Assembly: GCF_900142915.1 (NCBI RefSeq)
Contig: NZ_FRCM01000002.1
Span: forward strand, 186,001-250,000
DNA: 64,000 nt
DNA from: Mucilaginibacter sp. OK098
GTDB lineage: Bacteria; Bacteroidota; Bacteroidia; Sphingobacteriales; Sphingobacteriaceae
Direction of reading: 5' to 3'
Shown here: positions 1 through 8,623 of the stretch, in pieces
How positions within the stretch are numbered: the stretch's first letter is position 1
Layout: each line of letters begins with the position of its first letter
The notes under the pieces: model-generated
Told to the model about the DNA's origin: nothing
Database searches by the model: none
Seen by the model: only the letters and a program-made list of their open reading frames with translations
Position numbers and translations under genes: made by a program

Positions 1-1287
1 TATTACCTGGGTTTCAAAGTAAACAGCGGCGAGTACAAACTGATGGGATTGGCCCCCTATGGTAATCCGGATTCTGCTCAAACAGCTGAATTTAAGCAAA
101 AGATATTGGCTGAATTGGTTGATGTAAAAGAAGATGGTTCCATAATTCTTAACATGCAATATTTTGATTTTGTTACAAAATTAAGAATGGCAAATGATAA
201 GAGATGGGAAAACTTATTTGGGATCCCAAGGCGGCAGCCGGAATCTGAGATCAGCCAGGCGCACATGAACTTTGCATTAGCTGCTCAGGAAGTAACCGAG
301 CTGATAATAGTAGCATTGGCTGGTACGGCGCAAAAGATTACCGGTAGTAAAAACCTGGTTATGGCTGGCGGAGTTGCTTTAAATTGCGTAGCAAACAGTA
401 AAATAGCCAAGGCGGGACTGTTTGATCAGACCTGGATCCAGCCTGCGGCAGGTGATGCTGGTGGTGCGTTAGGGGCTGCTTATGTTGCTTATCATATTTG
501 GGCCGGGGGCGATAAAAAATCAGTTGGTTCTTCCGATGCTATGAAAGGCGTTTACCTGGGTCCGCAACATGAGGATAAGGATATCCTGAATATGATCCGT
601 AAATATGAAGCGGACTATTTGCATTTTGAAAATTTTGAGGAATTAACAGATATAGTGAGCCAAAAAGTTGCAGATGGGAATGTAGTCGGCTGGTTCCAGG
701 GCAGGATGGAGTTTGGTCCGCGGGCACTGGGTAACCGGAGCATTCTTGGCGATCCAAGGAATCCGGCGATGCAAAAGATCATCAACGTAAAAATAAAGGC
801 GCGGGAGGAATTCAGGCCATTTGCACCCAGTGTTTTACTGGAAGACGTGAGCCGCTATTTTAAAACAAATTTAAGTTCTCCCTATATGCTCTTTGTCGAA
901 TCAGTAAATGATGAACTTCGAAAAGATAAACCCGGGAACTATTACGAGCTTGAATTGTATGATCGCTTATATCAGATCCGTTCAGAAATTCAGTCCGTTA
1001 CCCACGTTGATTATTCAGCCAGGATCCAAACCGTTAGCAAAGAGGATAATCCGAAATTTTGGCAACTGCTCAATAGTTTTAAAAAACTAACAGGTTGCAG
1101 CCTATTAATCAATACCTCCTTTAATTTGAGGGGCGAACCAATTGTATGTACGCCTCTGGATGCTTATCTGGGTTTTATGCATACGGATATGAATTACCTG
1201 GTAATAGGAAATTATCTGTTCGATAAAACCGCGCAAAAGCCACTGCCTCAAAAAGAAACAGGAAAAATGAGGTTCTCTTTAGATTAA
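1..1287 (+). CDS. Carbamoyltransferase, NodU/CmcH family (5' partial)
   Basis: The reading frame is open from the first base, so the N-terminus lies outside the window; the first internal Met is at position 43. The family transfers a carbamoyl group from carbamoyl phosphate to a sugar or natural-product hydroxyl. Family blocks visible are LMGLAPYG, the glycine-rich GGVALNC segment of the ASKHA fold, EFGPRALGNRSILGDPR, FRPFAPSVL and, near the C-terminus, LLINTSFNLRGEPIVCTPLDA split over the last domain. The substrate cannot be read from sequence; capsule, exopolysaccharide or small-molecule tailoring are all possible. A fold-back repeat follows the stop. Confidence 0.9.
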   Translation, partial: YYLGFKVNSGEYKLMGLAPYGNPDSAQTAEFKQKILAELVDVKEDGSIILNMQYFDFVTKLRMANDKRWENLFGIPRRQPESEISQAHMNFALAAQEVTELIIVALAGTAQKITGSKNLVMAGGVALNCVANSKIAKAGLFDQTWIQPAAGDAGGALGAAYVAYHIWAGGDKKSVGSSDAMKGVYLGPQHEDKDILNMIRKYEADYLHFENFEELTDIVSQKVADGNVVGWFQGRMEFGPRALGNRSILGDPRNPAMQKIINVKIKAREEFRPFAPSVLLEDVSRYFKTNLSSPYMLFVESVNDELRKDKPGNYYELELYDRLYQIRSEIQSVTHVDYSARIQTVSKEDNPKFWQLLNSFKKLTGCSLLINTSFNLRGEPIVCTPLDAYLGFMHTDMNYLVIGNYLFDKTAQKPLPQKETGKMRFSLD

Positions 1288-1307
1288 CTACCACCAGCAA
1301 AAGGATC

Positions 1308-1560
1308 AATGTCATTAAGTTAAGAGAACGTGGACTATAACTAACCACATGACAACATCCAATAGCCCCACCTAAACGGCATAGCCCTCATGAACGCCCA
1401 TAAAAAATAAACAACCGTGAATAATCCTCCCCGGTAGGGAGTACTTGAAAAAAATAAACGCGGGCGAAGCTAAAGTCTCCCCTACCGGGGGAGATTTAGA
1501 GGGGGCAATCAAGCTTTTGGGGAGAATCACGTTTGTGTTATCTCTTAACTTAATGACATT
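1308..1560. repeat. 253-bp fold-back element with 20-bp perfect terminal inverted repeats
   Basis: The ends AATGTCATTAAGTTAAGAGA (1308-1327) and its exact reverse complement (1541-1560) bound the element. Inside are oppositely oriented CCTCCCCGGTAGGGAG-type and CTCCCCTACCGGGGGAG-type blocks (about 1427-1500). No coding sequence is seen. The AATGTCATTAA / TTAATGACATT termini recur at 12861-12968 and 13518-13626. It fills most of the gap between the carbamoyltransferase and the next gene. Confidence 0.8.
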
Positions 1561-1737
1561 GGGCTAACGATAGCATTTTTGGCAGTAAGCCCCATTCAAA
1601 CCACAAATCAGGATTTATTTTTAAACATTGATGGAATATTTAATGTTTTATTAATTCTTAATTAAGGATTAAACATTCTTTTGAAAGAAAGATCACAAGC
1701 CATATTAACCAGGCTTATAACCAAATTTAGTACCTAT

Positions 1738-3060
1738 ATGCATATTTCTAAGCAAACTCCCTTAACCAGGGCTTGGTCATTCTACATAATATCAATGGAA
1801 TTTTTTATCCTTGTTTTAACGAACTTTTGCCTTGCTGGATCTGCACAGGCAAGTTCATTATCCCACAAAACAAGCATAGCTATTAATGCCCGTTCGGAAA
1901 AGAAAGACTATAAATTCAATACTACTATCTCCCGCTACGTATTAGAAAATTACCTCGACAGGTCAATTACCATGCAAAGTCTTCTTGTTGGAAAAGGCGA
2001 TTTTGACGACAACCTTCGGATGATTAAAAATATAGGAGCTAAGTTTATTGGAAGAAGTGTATGCCAGTGGGGTGAAGAAGCTGATATTCCGAAAAACCTG
2101 CAAAAGGAAAAAGAGCTTGCTGAAAAAGTACATGAAAGCGATCCGGATATTATTTTACAGGCCTGCATTTTTGAAATTGTAACTAACCAGGTTGATCAGC
2201 TTGCTATCCCCGACTGGGCATTTACTGCCCTGGGAGTGCCGGTAGAAAAGCGGAATTTCAAATATGCGAATATGTTATACCCCGACGGGAAATTTAAAAA
2301 CCAATGGGGAAAGGGATCTGTACCTGATGTAAGCCAGTTGGAAACTAAACTTTATTTCTATTACCTCGCTGTATCCTATATTAATATTGGCATTGAAGGC
2401 ATTCACTTTGGGCAGGTGGAGCTCATGAATAAAAACGACCCTGATCTTGATAATTATAACCAGGTGTTAACTTTAATACGAAGTTATGCGGCTAAACATG
2501 CCCGCAGGCATATTATAATCTGCGATTCGCATGTTCCCAGTGGTGGCTTTGTACGCAATGGGAAATTGTTAATGGATTTTCACGCCTTTCCGTTAAGAAT
2601 AATGGAAACACCCGGCCAACCGGAGGAAGCAACATTAAAAGTTGGGCATACAGATGCCCTTTATGGAAGAAGTAAAGGTGGCATTACTCCAAGCGGATGG
2701 TCATGTAAACACCTTCCATACTTAGTAGAGTTTGATAATTATGGGGTTAGTAAATCCCCCGGAAAGGAAAAAGCCGGTGACATTCCGTTTTGGGTTTGGG
2801 GTTATGATGAAATAAGCTGGTTTGCACATCAAAATAAACAATACCGTACCCAATGGCTCATCTATGCTTACAATTGGGTTAGGAAAACAGATATTAACGG
2901 GCACCTGGAAATGCCGGGTGGGCGTCAAACCACATCACCATTGGATCATAAAAAATGGTATTACGCCAATAAACCAAGCGCAGCGGTTCCGGATGGGCAG
3001 GGTGATGAGGATACGATTCGCGAAATTTGGGCAACCGGTTTGACTGCTCGGCGATTTTAG
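1738..3060 (+). CDS. Secreted protein of unknown function, TIM-barrel glycosidase-like
   Basis: About 440 aa from the ATG at 1738. Other possible starts are a TTG at 1681 and an ATG at 1795; the last gives a textbook signal peptide (MEFFILVLTNFCLAGSAQA), so the mature protein is probably exported. The body has alternating strand and helix segments such as GIEGIHFGQVELMN, HIIICDSHVP, PYLVEFDNYG and FWVWGYDEISWF, reminiscent of glycoside-hydrolase-like barrels. I do not recognise a named family and assign no activity. It lies downstream of the carbamoyltransferase in the same direction, but a 253-bp repeat separates them, so cotranscription is doubtful. Confidence 0.6.
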   Translation: MHISKQTPLTRAWSFYIISMEFFILVLTNFCLAGSAQASSLSHKTSIAINARSEKKDYKFNTTISRYVLENYLDRSITMQSLLVGKGDFDDNLRMIKNIGAKFIGRSVCQWGEEADIPKNLQKEKELAEKVHESDPDIILQACIFEIVTNQVDQLAIPDWAFTALGVPVEKRNFKYANMLYPDGKFKNQWGKGSVPDVSQLETKLYFYYLAVSYINIGIEGIHFGQVELMNKNDPDLDNYNQVLTLIRSYAAKHARRHIIICDSHVPSGGFVRNGKLLMDFHAFPLRIMETPGQPEEATLKVGHTDALYGRSKGGITPSGWSCKHLPYLVEFDNYGVSKSPGKEKAGDIPFWVWGYDEISWFAHQNKQYRTQWLIYAYNWVRKTDINGHLEMPGGRQTTSPLDHKKWYYANKPSAAVPDGQGDEDTIREIWATGLTARRF

Positions 3061-3155
3061 GAAAATCTCGCATGATTCGAGAAACGTTAAATAGCTAAAT
3101 TACTCGATTGAGCATTCATAGAAGAGTAAGGCAAAAATCCCTCTTTAAACAACAA

Positions 3156-3187
3156 AAAAGCCTATTTTCGTTAGAAAATAGGCTTTT
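3156..3187. terminator. Bidirectional intrinsic terminator
   Basis: A perfect 14-bp stem (AAAAGCCTATTTTC at 3156-3169 with its complement at 3174-3187) encloses a 4-nt loop, with T-rich flanks on both strands. It sits between the unknown secreted gene (+) and tRNA-Phe (-), so it can end both. Confidence 0.85.
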
Positions 3188-3194
3188 GTTTTTG

Positions 3195-3267
3195 TGGTAT
3201 CAGCTGGGATCGAACCAGCGACACAAGGATTTTCAGTCCTTTGCTCTACCGACTGAGCTATGATACC
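3195..3267 (-). tRNA. tRNA-Phe (GAA)
   Basis: Read on the minus strand, the 7-bp acceptor stem GGTATCA/TGATACC is followed by a normal D arm, an anticodon loop CTGAAAA with GAA at its centre, a 5-nt variable region, a TTCGATC T-loop and an A discriminator. The length is 73 nt without an encoded CCA. The terminator at 3156-3187 lies just downstream. Confidence 0.96.
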
Positions 3268-3443
3268 GACCGTTTAAGGACTGCAAATGTAGCGTTTTTT
3301 TTATTTTATGATATTTTTTTTTGAAAAAACTTATAAAGCGCTGATTTGTTGGGCAATTAAGTTTACAAAGGCAGATTAAACTTAAGAAAACAGATCCAAA
3401 CCACTCACTTAATCAACTAATTCAACTCAATCGACTAAATTGA

Positions 3444-3474
3444 TTTGCCTTTTTCAACTTAAAAACTAACTTTG
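3444..3474 (+). promoter_or_regulatory. Bacteroidota sigma-A type promoter (TTTG-N19-TAACTTTG)
   Basis: TTTG at 3444-3447 and TAACTTTG at 3467-3474 match the -33/-7 consensus of the phylum, with 19-bp spacing. The start codon of the Fe-S operon is 22 nt further on. Confidence 0.7.
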
Positions 3475-3496
3475 AAAAAATTACTATGCACGCATA

Positions 3497-4807
3497 ATGA
3501 TTGCACATATCCTGTTTATCATCATCCTGGCTGCCGCTGTTTACCTGTTTAGCAAAAACGTGGCTAAAATAAGGCGCAACATATTGTTAGGCCGCCCTGC
3601 CGACCGTTCAGACAACCCGGCCCTGCGCTGGAAAACGATGGCTAAGATCGCACTGGGGCAAACCAAAATGGTAAAACGTCCATTAGCTGCGGTGATGCAC
3701 TTTTTTATCTATGTGGGCTTCGTCATCATCAACCTCGAGGTGCTGGAGATCATGATAGATGGTATTTTCGGTTCGCACCGCATCTTTTCAAAACCATTGG
3801 GAGGCTTATATGGCTTGCTTATCGGAGGCTTCGAGATATTGGCCTTTTTAGTGCTTACCGCCTGTGTGGTTTTCCTTGCCAGGCGTAACATTGCCCATCT
3901 GAAGCGTTTTAACGGCACAGAGATGACCAAATGGCCAAAATCTGATGCAAACTATATCCTCATCATCGAAATACTGTTAATGACCGCCTTTTTAACCATG
4001 AACGCTGCCGACTATAAATTGCAGCTGTTAAATTTTGGTCACTATATAAAAGCGGGGAGCTTCCCTGTTAGTTCAATCATCGGCCCCTTATTACCGGATA
4101 GTGCCGGAGGGCTTGAGCTTATTGAGCGTGGCTGCTGGTGGTTCCACATTATTGGGATCCTGGCATTTTTAAATTACCTGCCCTATTCAAAGCATTTCCA
4201 TATCCTGCTGGCATTCCCCAATACCTATTATTCAAATCTGCAGGCTAAGGGCGAATTCACCAATATGGCTTCAGTAACCGGGGAGGTAAAGGCCATGCTC
4301 GATCCTTCTTTCGTTCCAGAAACCACAGGCGAACCGCAACGTTTTGGGGCAAGGGATGTAACCGACCTTACCTGGAAAAACCTGATGGAGGCTTATACCT
4401 GTACTGAATGCGGCAGGTGTACATCGGTTTGTCCGGCCAACATAACCGGCAAACTTTTATCGCCCCGCAAAATAATGATGGATACCCGCGACCGTATTAC
4501 CGAAGTGGGTAACAATATTGATAAGCATGGCAAAGATTACAGCGATGATAAAACATTGCTTGATAACTATATCACCCGCGAAGAACTTTGGGCCTGTACT
4601 ACCTGCAATGCCTGTGTGGATGCCTGCCCGGTAAACATTAACCCGCTTGAAATTATAACCGAAATGCGACGATATCTGGTGATGGAAGAATCACAAGCTC
4701 CTGCAAGTCTGAACAATATGTTTAGCAATGTTGAAAACAACGGCGCACCGTGGAAGTATAGTCCGGCTGATAGGTTTAACTGGGCTGATACAGCTAATGA
4801 AAAATAA
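3497..4807 (+). CDS. Membrane-bound 4Fe-4S oxidoreductase, heterodisulfide-reductase-like (HdrE/NarI plus ferredoxin part)
   Basis: 436 aa. The N-terminal 240 residues hold about five hydrophobic segments, including MHFFIYVGFVIINLEVLEIM and a His-rich segment around WWFHIIGIL...KHFHILL, as in NarI/HdrE-type cytochrome b domains. The C-terminal part carries two cluster motifs, CTECGRCTSVCPAN (about residue 301) and CTTCNACVDACPVN (about residue 366). The catalytic CCG part is encoded separately at 5274. Together they resemble a split HdrDE-like menaquinone-linked electron carrier, often linked to ETF or lactate/glycerol-3-phosphate oxidation; the physiological donor is unknown. A good promoter lies upstream. 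Confidence 0.85.
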   Translation: MIAHILFIIILAAAVYLFSKNVAKIRRNILLGRPADRSDNPALRWKTMAKIALGQTKMVKRPLAAVMHFFIYVGFVIINLEVLEIMIDGIFGSHRIFSKPLGGLYGLLIGGFEILAFLVLTACVVFLARRNIAHLKRFNGTEMTKWPKSDANYILIIEILLMTAFLTMNAADYKLQLLNFGHYIKAGSFPVSSIIGPLLPDSAGGLELIERGCWWFHIIGILAFLNYLPYSKHFHILLAFPNTYYSNLQAKGEFTNMASVTGEVKAMLDPSFVPETTGEPQRFGARDVTDLTWKNLMEAYTCTECGRCTSVCPANITGKLLSPRKIMMDTRDRITEVGNNIDKHGKDYSDDKTLLDNYITREELWACTTCNACVDACPVNINPLEIITEMRRYLVMEESQAPASLNNMFSNVENNGAPWKYSPADRFNWADTANEK

Positions 4808-4819
4808 GAAAAAAGAAGA

Positions 4820-5251
4820 ATGTTACAGGATACAGCAGCAGAATACAAAAAATTTATTGAAAGCGTAGCCGCATCAAAGCTTGTATGGGGGTTAAAAAAC
4901 AAGCAGGGGTTCGCAAATTCAAATTCCAGCGATGATGATGGAGTTAGCGTGATCCCGTTTTGGTCGGAAAGAGCTTATGCCAAATCCTGTGCCAGCGGCG
5001 AGTGGAAAGGCTACGTACCCACAGAGATCCCGTTATCGGAGTTTTTAGAAAGCTGGTGTATGGAAATGGCTGAAGAAGAAATTGTGGCCGGGATTAACTG
5101 GGATGCCAACCTGTATGGAACAGAAAGCGAAGCCTTAAATTTGGCGCTCGACATTCTTAACCGATTAGCCGCAATAAATTCGGCAATCACTTTTTCAAAT
5201 TACAAAAGTATAAACGAGTATATAACCGGGATCAAAGAATCGGTTGATTAA
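4820..5251 (+). CDS. DUF2750 domain protein
   Basis: 143 aa, soluble, with no signal peptide. The pattern (Y)xxFIxxV near the N-terminus, WGL, a VIPFWSERAYAKSCA block, then IPLSEFLESW and GINWDANLYGTE matches DUF2750 proteins. No function is known. It starts 12 bp after one Fe-S subunit gene and ends 22 bp before the other, so it is very probably cotranscribed with them. Confidence 0.8.
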   Translation: MLQDTAAEYKKFIESVAASKLVWGLKNKQGFANSNSSDDDGVSVIPFWSERAYAKSCASGEWKGYVPTEIPLSEFLESWCMEMAEEEIVAGINWDANLYGTESEALNLALDILNRLAAINSAITFSNYKSINEYITGIKESVD

Positions 5252-5273
5252 GTTACAAACAAAAGCATAAACA

Positions 5274-6062
5274 ATGAGCCAAAATATTCCTGTCATGGCC
5301 GAAATGGCTGCCGAAGGCAAACAACCCGAGATCTTGTTTTGGGTAGGTTGTGCAGGCAGTTTTGATGAAAGGGCGCAAAAGATAACAAGAGATATCTGTA
5401 AGATCCTGAATCATGTAGGGATCAGCTTTGCCGTGTTAGGCACCGAAGAAAGCTGCACTGGCGACCCGGCAAAGCGTGCGGGGAATGAGTTTTTGTTCCA
5501 GATGCAGGCGATGGCTAATATCCAGGTGCTTGATGCCTATCAAATTAAAAAGATAGTAACCGGCTGCCCCCATTGTTTCAATACCATAAAAAATGAATAT
5601 CCAGGACTTGGCGGCAATTACGAGGTGATCCACCATTCGCAACTTATCCAGCAATTAATTGATGAAGGCAAACTAAAGGCTGAGGGAGGGGAAAGCTTTA
5701 AAGGTAAAAAGATAACCTATCATGACCCTTGTTATCTTGGGCGCGGTAATAACGTTTATGAAGCTCCACGCAAGGCATTGGAGATCCTTGATGCCGAATT
5801 GGTTGAGATGAAACGCTGCAAAAGCAATGGCCTCTGCTGTGGTGCAGGAGGCGCCCAAATGTTTAAAGAACCTGAAAAAGGAAATAAAGATATTAATGTT
5901 GAGCGCATGACCGACATTTTGGAAAGCAAGGCCACGGTGGTTGCTGCCGCCTGCCCATTTTGCATGACCATGCTGCGCGATGGCGTTAAGCATGAAAACA
6001 AGGAAGAAGAGATCCAGGTACTGGATATTGCGGAGATAACAGTAAGGGCGAATGGGTTATAA
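5274..6062 (+). CDS. (Fe-S)-binding CCG-domain protein, HdrB/GlpC/LutA-like
   Basis: 262 aa with two Cys-rich CCG repeats. The first has WVGCAGSFD, ESCTGDPAKR and VTGCPHCFNTIKNEYP (about residue 97). The second has HDPCYLGR (about 150), LCCGAGGAQMF (about 187) and ACPFCMTML (about 225). This domain binds the special 4Fe-4S centre of heterodisulfide-reductase-type enzymes. Paired with the membrane subunit at 3497 it would complete an HdrD-like oxidoreductase. The end overlaps the convergent gene at 6057 by 6 bp. Confidence 0.88.
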   Translation: MSQNIPVMAEMAAEGKQPEILFWVGCAGSFDERAQKITRDICKILNHVGISFAVLGTEESCTGDPAKRAGNEFLFQMQAMANIQVLDAYQIKKIVTGCPHCFNTIKNEYPGLGGNYEVIHHSQLIQQLIDEGKLKAEGGESFKGKKITYHDPCYLGRGNNVYEAPRKALEILDAELVEMKRCKSNGLCCGAGGAQMFKEPEKGNKDINVERMTDILESKATVVAAACPFCMTMLRDGVKHENKEEEIQVLDIAEITVRANGL

Positions 6063-6539
6063 CCCCTTCCCCTTAAAATAATTAAAGGCTTCCCTTAGGC
6101 TATCCAAACGTTCCGGTTCCATATTCTTTACAGGGATATTTAATACTGTAGTCATGCTGTCAACATCGCCTCTGCGATCGTTTTTAGTTTGACAGATAAT
6201 ATCATCGGCTATGGTTTTTATTTCCAGCGTGCCTGCGGTAGTATTGCCGCTATAATCCATATCCTTTAAATTATGAAGGTTAAAAGAATAAAATTCCTCT
6301 TTACCCTTAGCATAGATCTTGCGTAACCGAATGAATGCATCCGCGGTTACTGTAAACTCAAATTTCTTAAGTTTTGGGTCGGTTGATGTGTTGTACGATT
6401 GTGTAAGACACTTGTAGGTCCATAGTTGCCAGTCTTCGGCAGTAGCACCGGGCTTAAAGCAGTAGCTTACGCTAATGGCAATAAAAATAGCCGCCAGCAG
6501 TAAGCATTTCTTTATTCTGTACAGATCTGATCGTAACAT
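6057..6539 (-). CDS. Hypothetical membrane-anchored or secreted protein
   Basis: 160 aa from the ATG at 6539; a longer version from 6587 would add an unlikely N-terminus. A basic N-terminus (RSDLYRIKK) followed by a hydrophobic stretch (CLLLAAIFIAISVSYC) indicates a signal anchor or signal peptide. The rest is soluble and includes a DSLREAFNYFK C-terminus. No family is recognised. It is divergent from the gene at 6586, with only 46 bp between start codons. Confidence 0.65.
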   Translation of the reverse strand: MLRSDLYRIKKCLLLAAIFIAISVSYCFKPGATAEDWQLWTYKCLTQSYNTSTDPKLKKFEFTVTADAFIRLRKIYAKGKEEFYSFNLHNLKDMDYSGNTTAGTLEIKTIADDIICQTKNDRRGDVDSMTTVLNIPVKNMEPERLDSLREAFNYFKGKGL

Positions 6540-6585
6540 GACAACAAAATTAAATCCGAAGTTAATAAATTGCATAGCTTTGTGC

Positions 6586-7071
6586 ATGCAATTTTCAGAA
6601 AATTCACGGGTTTGGGTTTATCAGGTAAACAGGAAACTATCTGATAACGAAGTTGGAGAACTAAAAGTATTGTTAAATAGCTTTACTACCGGCTGGACAG
6701 CCCACAACAATCAGCTTAAAGCAATGGCCGAAATAAGGTATAACCGCTTTTTGATATTGATTGTGGATGAAAGCCAGGCAGGCGCCAGCGGTTGCTCTAT
6801 TGATAAATCTGTCCACTTTATGCAGCAGGTAGAAACAAAGTTTAACATTAACCTGTTCGACCGCTTTAACCTGGCTTACAGGGAAGGCAACGAAATACTT
6901 TCAGCCCCACGCCATGAATTTGAAGAATTGCTTAAACAAGGCAACATTAATACCAATACTATTGTGTTTAACAACATGGTTCAAAACCTGGCAGAACTGA
7001 ACAGCAAATGGGAAGTACCATTTAAAGATAGCTGGCATATTCAATTGTTCAGGGATTTGGTAACGGTATAA
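6586..7071 (+). CDS. Conserved Bacteroidota protein, annotated in relatives as ABC transporter ATPase-like
   Basis: 161 aa. Blocks such as RVWVYQ.NRKL, GWTAHNNQLKA, DESQAGASGCSIDKSVHF, LFDRFNLAYR and VPFKDSWH are typical of a small protein conserved across Bacteroidota; no Walker motifs are visible, so the ATPase label is not supported by the sequence. I chose the ATG at 6586 because homologs begin MQFS-like and because TAGCTTTG (6575-6582) ends 3 nt before it, suggesting a leaderless or nearly leaderless mRNA. Confidence 0.8.
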   Translation: MQFSENSRVWVYQVNRKLSDNEVGELKVLLNSFTTGWTAHNNQLKAMAEIRYNRFLILIVDESQAGASGCSIDKSVHFMQQVETKFNINLFDRFNLAYREGNEILSAPRHEFEELLKQGNINTNTIVFNNMVQNLAELNSKWEVPFKDSWHIQLFRDLVTV

Positions 7072-7073
7072 CC

Positions 7074-7153
7074 GTCATTGGTCATTGTGTCATTAGTCAT
7101 TATTTGGCTGATGATCGATAATACAAATGACCAATGACACAATGACTAATGAC
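7074..7153. repeat. Inverted pair of TAATGAC heptamer arrays
   Basis: Left arm 7074-7101 and right arm 7126-7153 are 28-bp arrays of degenerate TAATGAC/GTCATTA units; they pair with 2 mismatches around a 24-nt loop. The left arm starts 3 bp after the upstream stop codon, and the right arm contains an ATG that could start the next gene. Confidence 0.75.
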
Positions 7154-7160
7154 TAAAACC

Positions 7161-7448
7161 ATGTTCATCATCAACCTCACCTACATTGTCCCCTTCGAAG
7201 AACTAGATCAGCACATGGCTGAGCACGTAAAACACCTGGATAAGTATTATGACAAAAAAATCTTTGTAGCATCGGGCCGGAAAGTGCCACGTACAGGCGG
7301 CGTTATATTAGCCCTGGCAGATAGTAAAACTGTTGTAGAAGAAATAATTAAAGAAGATCCTTTCTATAAGCATAAGCTTGCTGATTTTGATATCACCGAG
7401 TTTTTAACTTCCAAATACCATCCTGATCTAAAAAATTTGCTGGGTTAA
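7161..7448 (+). CDS. YciI family protein
   Basis: 95 aa from the ATG at 7161 (MFIINLTYIVP...). It has the YciI ferredoxin-like pattern: N-terminal strand FIINLTY, the helix HMAEHVKHLDKYYDKK, the central SGRKVPRTGGVILAL with the Arg-Gly turn, and the DPFYKHKLADFDITEF block near the C-terminus. YciI-like proteins may bind or modify small molecules, but no reaction is assigned. An alternative ATG at 7149 lies inside the heptamer array and would add MTKT. Confidence 0.85.
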   Translation: MFIINLTYIVPFEELDQHMAEHVKHLDKYYDKKIFVASGRKVPRTGGVILALADSKTVVEEIIKEDPFYKHKLADFDITEFLTSKYHPDLKNLLG

Positions 7449-7466
7449 TTTTTGTAATTAACTTTA
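7436..7466 (+). promoter_or_regulatory. Promoter TTTG-N19-TAACTTTA
   Basis: TTTG at 7436-7439, inside the end of the YciI gene, and TAACTTTA at 7459-7466 have the same 19-bp spacing as the promoter at 3444. The -7 element ends 3 nt before the ATG at 7470, predicting a leaderless transcript. Confidence 0.6.
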
Positions 7467-7469
7467 GCT

Positions 7470-8081
7470 ATGGAACAATACGATGCCCGGGTTGACGCCT
7501 ACATTGCCAAGGCTGCCCCATTTGCAAAACCTATTCTTGAACATATCCGCGAAGTGGTACATAAAGCCTCACCGCTAATAACTGAAACCGTTAAATGGGG
7601 AATGCCTTTTTTTGATTATAAAGGCCCTGTTTGTATGATGGCTTCATTTAAACAGCACCTTGGTTTCGGTTTTTGGAAAGCATCGCGACTAAACGACCCT
7701 GCTGGCTTACTAAAAGGCAGTGACGAAGAAGCCGCCGCCGGGAGTTTTGGCCGTATTGAAAAAATGGAAGACCTCCCGCCTGCCGAAGCACTGGCAGATT
7801 TTGTACGGCAGATGATTGCCATAAACGAATCAGGCGTCAAAGAAGCAAAAAAGCCTGCCGCCCCAAAAGCCGAAATCGCCATGCCTGATGATTTTAACGA
7901 CCTGTTGAGCGGCAATCCGAAGGCCCTGGAAAACTTCTTCAATTTCAGCCCGTCAAAAAAGAAGGAGTACCTGGAATGGATTGTTGAATCAAAAAGCGAT
8001 ACAACCCGCCAAAAACGCATGGAACAAGCGCTGGAATGGATAAATGAAGGAAAGTCGAGGAACTGGAAATATCAGCGATAG
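7470..8081 (+). CDS. YdeI/OmpD-associated family protein with DUF1801 domain
   Basis: 203 aa. The N-terminal half is DUF1801-like (VDAYIAKAAPFAKPILEHIR, VKWGMPFFDYKG, FGFWKAS). The C-terminal half is the YdeI/OmpD-associated region (MPDDFNDLLSGNPKALENFFNFSPSKKKEYLEWI, here quoted in part as PSKKKEYLEWI, with KSDTTRQKRMEQALEWI ending in Arg/Lys-rich sequence). The molecular function is not established. A strong promoter overlaps the end of the preceding gene. The stop codon touches a repeat array. Confidence 0.85.
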   Translation: MEQYDARVDAYIAKAAPFAKPILEHIREVVHKASPLITETVKWGMPFFDYKGPVCMMASFKQHLGFGFWKASRLNDPAGLLKGSDEEAAAGSFGRIEKMEDLPPAEALADFVRQMIAINESGVKEAKKPAAPKAEIAMPDDFNDLLSGNPKALENFFNFSPSKKKEYLEWIVESKSDTTRQKRMEQALEWINEGKSRNWKYQR

Positions 8082-8120
8082 TGAGTGGTTGATTGGGTTG
8101 GATTAGGTTGATTGAGTTCG
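8081..8120. repeat. Degenerate GGTTGAT array, single arm
   Basis: GTGAGTGG and repeated GGTTGAT-like units begin on the last base of the preceding stop codon. The same family appears in the opposite sense at 3400-3440 (CCACTCACTTAATCAAC...) and at 22564-22602. Confidence 0.5.
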
Positions 8121-8197
8121 ATAATTAGTTAAAACTTATTTTATTTTAACTATTAAAATAATTATATTAGACCTATTAACCTTAATCAATAAAAAAT

Positions 8198-8623
8198 ATG
8201 AAAAAACTTATTTTACTATGCAGTATTATGCTGATGTATTGCATTGCAGTTAAAGCGCAAACCATTACAGCAGATGCCAAGGCCAAAAATGATGCAATAA
8301 CCGATGTGAAAGCACCTGTTAATGCAGCCACTGCTACTATGCCAACCGTATCTGTAGCTTTGCAAAACAATACTGGTTGTTGTACTTATCAAATACAGTT
8401 TATTCCATTAGATCCTGGTGGAACTTCTGCTTCTTATAACTTCTCGTCGCCACAAAATGTAAACATAGTAGCCGGCCATTATAATGTAGGTATGCGTGGC
8501 CCGGGTGGAACGCTACATTTTTCTTATTCAACATGCGCAACGTCAGGAAGTGCTACCGGGCCAAATGCACTGTTTTCTAACGTGTACATTTGTTCAAACG
8601 GCACTTTTTCCGTAAACCCATAA
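8198..8623 (+). CDS. Small secreted protein of unknown function
   Basis: 141 aa. A clear Sec signal peptide (MKKLILLCSIMLMYCIAVKAQ, cleavage after KAQ) is followed by an Ala/Thr/Asp-rich linker and a Cys-containing domain (NNTGCCTYQIQF, YSTCATSG, VYICSNGTF) that looks beta-rich, with four Cys probably in disulfides. No family is recognised. It stands alone between a repeat array and a long non-coding stretch. Confidence 0.7.
   Translation: MKKLILLCSIMLMYCIAVKAQTITADAKAKNDAITDVKAPVNAATATMPTVSVALQNNTGCCTYQIQFIPLDPGGTSASYNFSSPQNVNIVAGHYNVGMRGPGGTLHFSYSTCATSGSATGPNALFSNVYICSNGTFSVNP

Noticed and set aside
1681..1737. TTG-initiated N-terminal extension of the unknown secreted protein
   Set aside because: It would place 38 extra residues before the apparent signal peptide; ATG starts at 1738 or 1795 fit export better.
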